Assembly: GCF_024170165.1 (NCBI RefSeq)
Contig: NZ_JALJXP010000001.1
Location: forward strand, 248,001 to 312,000
Source of the DNA: Pseudomonas nitroreducens
GTDB lineage: Bacteria; Pseudomonadota; Gammaproteobacteria; Pseudomonadales; Pseudomonadaceae
Length of the DNA: 64,000 bases
Direction: 5' to 3'
Both the position numbers and the translations under genes were made by a program. Below are positions 61,351 to 64,000 of this stretch, piece after piece. The notes below the pieces were generated by a model. It did no database searches. It was not told where the DNA came from and was given only the letters and a program-made list of their open reading frames with translations. The first letter of the stretch is position 1; each line of letters starts with the position of its first letter.

Positions 61351-62808
61351 ATGCCCTTTGCCCATCCCCTGCTGTTCAAGTCGCTCTGCTATGTGAATGG
61401 CCACTGGCTGCACAGCACCAGCGGCGCCAGCATTGCCGTCGACAACCCTGCCACCCGCGAAGCCATCGGCCACGTGCCGCTGCTCGACCGCGAGCAGATT
61501 GTTTCCGCGGTGGACGCCGCCGCTGCCGCCTTCCCCGCCTGGCGTGCGCGCACGCTGGATGAGCGCGGCGCCCTGCTGCGCCGCTGGGCCGAGCTGATTC
61601 ACCAGCACCGCGAAGACCTTGCGCAGATCCTCAGCCTGGAACAGGGCAAGCCGCTGGCCGAAGCCCTCGGCGAGATCGACTACGCCGCCAGCTTCATCCC
61701 CTGGTTCGCCGAGGAAGCGCGGCGGCTGAACGGCCGCAACATCCCCAGCCACATCCCCAACGCGCACCTGGGCACGGTGGTTGAGCCGGTCGGCGTCGCC
61801 GCCCTGCTGACACCGTGGAACTTCCCTTCGGCGATGATCACCCGCAAGGCTGCCGCCGCCCTGGCCGCCGGTTGCAGCGTGGTGGTCAAACCGGCCCATG
61901 AGACGCCCTACTCCGCCTTTGCCCTGGCGCAACTGGCGGATGAAGCCGGCTTCCCTGCCGGGGTGTTCAACGTGGTGCTCGGCGAGCCGCAGATGGCCAT
62001 GGAGACCCTGGTGGGCGACAGTCGCGTGCGCGCCGTGAGCTTCACCGGCTCCACCCGGGTGGGCAAGCTGGTCCTGCAGGCCGCCGCCCAGGACGTGAAG
62101 AAAGTCGCCCTGGAACTGGGCGGCAACGCGCCCTTCATCGTGCTGCCCGACGCCGACCTGGAGCAGGCGGTGCAGTTCGCCCTCGACGCCAAGTTCCAGA
62201 CCTCCGGGCAGGACTGCTGCGCGGCCAACCGCATCCTGGTCGCACGTGAACTCTACGAACCCTTCCTGCAGCGCTTCGCCCGCGCCGTGCGCGAACTGCG
62301 CGTCGGCCCGGCCAGCGATTCGCGCAGCCAGATCGGCCCGCTGATGCACCAGGGAGCCTTCGACGTCACCTGCGAGCGTGTGCAGGACGCCATCGCCCAG
62401 GGCGCGCGCCTGCTCGCCGGCGGCGAGCCCCATGCACTGGGCGGCTGGTTCCATCAGCCGACCCTGCTGGCCGATGTCACGCCGCAGATGCGCATCTGGC
62501 GCGAGGAGACCTTCGCCCCTATCGCCGGCGTCAGCGCGTACGACGACCTCGACGAAGCCGTCCGGCAGGCCAACGACACCGAATACGGCCTGGCCGCCTA
62601 CCTTTGTGGGCAACGCCTGGATCACGTCTGGCCGCTGATGCGGCGCCTGGAGTTCGCCATGGTGGCGGTCAACGGCGCCAGGTTCACCGGCCATCCCATT
62701 CCCTTCGGCGGCATGAAGGCTTCGGGCCTGGGCCGCGAAGGCGGCAGCGAGGGCTTCGAGCCTTTCGTCGAAACCAAGTACTTCGCCCTGCACCACGGCG
62801 CCATCTGA
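61351..62808 (+). CDS. doeC: Aspartate-semialdehyde dehydrogenase of ectoine catabolism
   Basis: The 485-residue aldehyde dehydrogenase has the catalytic Glu in ALELGGNAPF (about 252-261) and Cys in SGQDCCAANR (about 286-295), the NAD-binding FTGSTRVGK (about 230-238) and TPWNFP (about 152). It resembles succinate-semialdehyde dehydrogenases. Its coupling with doeD (16 bp) points to the DoeC role, oxidation of aspartate semialdehyde to aspartate. Confidence 0.87.
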   Translation: MPFAHPLLFKSLCYVNGHWLHSTSGASIAVDNPATREAIGHVPLLDREQIVSAVDAAAAAFPAWRARTLDERGALLRRWAELIHQHREDLAQILSLEQGKPLAEALGEIDYAASFIPWFAEEARRLNGRNIPSHIPNAHLGTVVEPVGVAALLTPWNFPSAMITRKAAAALAAGCSVVVKPAHETPYSAFALAQLADEAGFPAGVFNVVLGEPQMAMETLVGDSRVRAVSFTGSTRVGKLVLQAAAQDVKKVALELGGNAPFIVLPDADLEQAVQFALDAKFQTSGQDCCAANRILVARELYEPFLQRFARAVRELRVGPASDSRSQIGPLMHQGAFDVTCERVQDAIAQGARLLAGGEPHALGGWFHQPTLLADVTPQMRIWREETFAPIAGVSAYDDLDEAVRQANDTEYGLAAYLCGQRLDHVWPLMRRLEFAMVAVNGARFTGHPIPFGGMKASGLGREGGSEGFEPFVETKYFALHHGAI

Positions 62809-62824
62809 CCGGGAGACCAACGCC

Positions 62825-64000
62825 ATGACCGACTACGCCAAGCTGTTCGAAGACGACCGCGCGCACTTCATGCACCCCTCGACCCACGCCCACGATCACG
62901 CCAGTGGCGCGCTGCCGGGGCGAATCATCACCGGCGCTTCCGGTGTGCGCATCCGCGACCACCAGGGCCGTGAGCTGCTCGATGCCTTCGCCGGCCTGTA
63001 CTGCGTGAACATCGGCTACGGCCGCACCGAGGTCGCCGACGCCATCCATGCCCAGGCCACGCAGCTGGCCTACTACCACACCTACGTGGGCCACTCCTCC
63101 GAGGCGATCATCGAGCTGTCGGCGCGGATCATCCGCGACTGGGCGCCGGCGGGCATGAAGAAGGTCTACTACGGCCTCTCCGGCTCCGACGCCAACGAAA
63201 CCCAGGTCAAGCTGGTGCGCTACTACAACAACGTGCTGGGCCGGCCGCAGAAGAAAAAGATCATCTCGCGCCAGCGCGGCTACCACGGCTCGGGCATCGT
63301 CACCGGCAGCCTCACGGGCCTTGCGAGCTTCCACCAGCACTTCGACCTGCCGGTGGAAGGCGTCAGGCACACGCTCTGCCCGCACTTCTACAAGGCCCCG
63401 GCCGGCATGGACGAAGCCGGCTTCGTGCGCCACTGCGCCCAGGAGCTGGAAAACCTGATCCTTGCCGAAGGCCCGGATACCGTGGCGGCCTTCATCGGTG
63501 AACCGCTGATGGGCACCGGCGGCATCATCGTCCCGCCCAAGGGCTACTGGGAGGCGATCCAGGCGGTGCTGGCGAAATACGACGTGCTGCTGATCGCTGA
63601 CGAGGTGGTCTGCGCCTTCGGCCGCCTCGGCGACAAGATGGGCAGCCAGCGCTACGGCATGCGCCCGGACCTGATCACCACCGCCAAGGGCCTGACCAGC
63701 GCCTATGCGCCGCTGTCGGCGGTGATAGTCGGTGAGAAGGTGTGGGACGTGATCGACAGCGCCTCGACCCGCGAAGGCGCCATGGGCCATGGCTGGACCT
63801 ATTCCGGCCACCCGATCTGCGCGGCAGCGGCGCTGGCCAACCTCGACATCCTCGAGCGGGAGAACATCACCGCCAATGCGGCGGACGTCGGCGGCTACCT
63901 CAACCAGCAGCTGCGCCAGACCTTCGAGGGCCACCCGCTGGTGGGCGAGGTGCGCGGCGATGGCATGCTGGCGGCGCTGGAGTTCATGGCCGACCGCGAG
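62825..64000 (+). CDS. doeD: Diaminobutyrate transaminase, 5' part (cut by window end)
   Basis: The first 392 codons of a class III aminotransferase are present, and the frame is open to base 64000. The start reads MTDYAKLFEDDRAHFMHPST. PLP-site motifs are YYGLSGSDANETQVK (about 117-131), ADEVVCAFGR (about 259-268) and the lysine in TTAKGLTSAYAP (about 287). DoeD converts 2,4-diaminobutyrate to aspartate semialdehyde. A usual length is about 450-460 residues, so roughly 60-70 are missing. Confidence 0.9.
   Translation, partial: MTDYAKLFEDDRAHFMHPSTHAHDHASGALPGRIITGASGVRIRDHQGRELLDAFAGLYCVNIGYGRTEVADAIHAQATQLAYYHTYVGHSSEAIIELSARIIRDWAPAGMKKVYYGLSGSDANETQVKLVRYYNNVLGRPQKKKIISRQRGYHGSGIVTGSLTGLASFHQHFDLPVEGVRHTLCPHFYKAPAGMDEAGFVRHCAQELENLILAEGPDTVAAFIGEPLMGTGGIIVPPKGYWEAIQAVLAKYDVLLIADEVVCAFGRLGDKMGSQRYGMRPDLITTAKGLTSAYAPLSAVIVGEKVWDVIDSASTREGAMGHGWTYSGHPICAAAALANLDILERENITANAADVGGYLNQQLRQTFEGHPLVGEVRGDGMLAALEFMADRE

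Overview
The window is a piece of a GC-rich Pseudomonas chromosome close to the replication origin. It opens with the last 91 codons of gyrB. The usual downstream block follows at the far right of a large insertion: plsC-type acyltransferase, gmhB, glyS, glyQ, tag, lauroyl acyltransferase and a PilZ protein. This gene order and the protein sequences resemble the P. aeruginosa / P. nitroreducens / P. citronellolis side of the genus. The species call is inference from memory of that synteny.

Bases 282-38843 (about 38.6 kb) are an insertion between gyrB and its native transcription terminator. Both ends carry the inverted terminal sequence TGTAGGTGGG. Behind it lie several copies of a box close to GGCCAAAGTTA, three on the left and four to five on the right. 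This is the end architecture of Tn7-like transposons. The element encodes TnsA, TnsB, TnsC and a long TniQ/TnsD protein (20407-25863). Left cargo (477-15185) is a defence block: a single-chain type ISP restriction-modification enzyme, a DUF262/DUF1524 GmrSD-like nuclease, a 1911-residue DUF4011-type helicase-nuclease, a tiny protein with a duplicated motif, and a DUF3644 HEPN protein. Middle cargo (15196-20239) holds a J-domain membrane protein, a small membrane protein, a 48-residue His/Asn-rich protein, a TPR-like protein and an unknown protein divergent from tnsA. Right cargo (25847-38602) holds a compact operon ending in a HipA-like kinase and a HigA-like regulator, several unknown proteins, a CoiA-like protein, and a three-gene operon of a serine recombinase with two ParB-like proteins.

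From 38844 the core chromosome resumes. The glyQ-glyS-gmhB-plsC genes run leftwards. An exosortase and one VIT/vWA protein with a PEP-CTERM-like tail sit between tag and the lauroyl acyltransferase. An Nramp manganese transporter and a PilZ protein follow.

From 50353 to the end lies an ectoine/hydroxyectoine uptake and degradation locus. The ehuB-C-D-A transporter operon diverges from the MocR-type regulator enuR, followed by eutB, eutC, doeA, doeB, doeX (Lrp/AsnC), doeC and doeD (cut by the window end). A queuosine-precursor transporter gene (yhhQ) with an apparent preQ1-I riboswitch sits inside this locus. I saw no complete rRNA, tRNA or CRISPR array.
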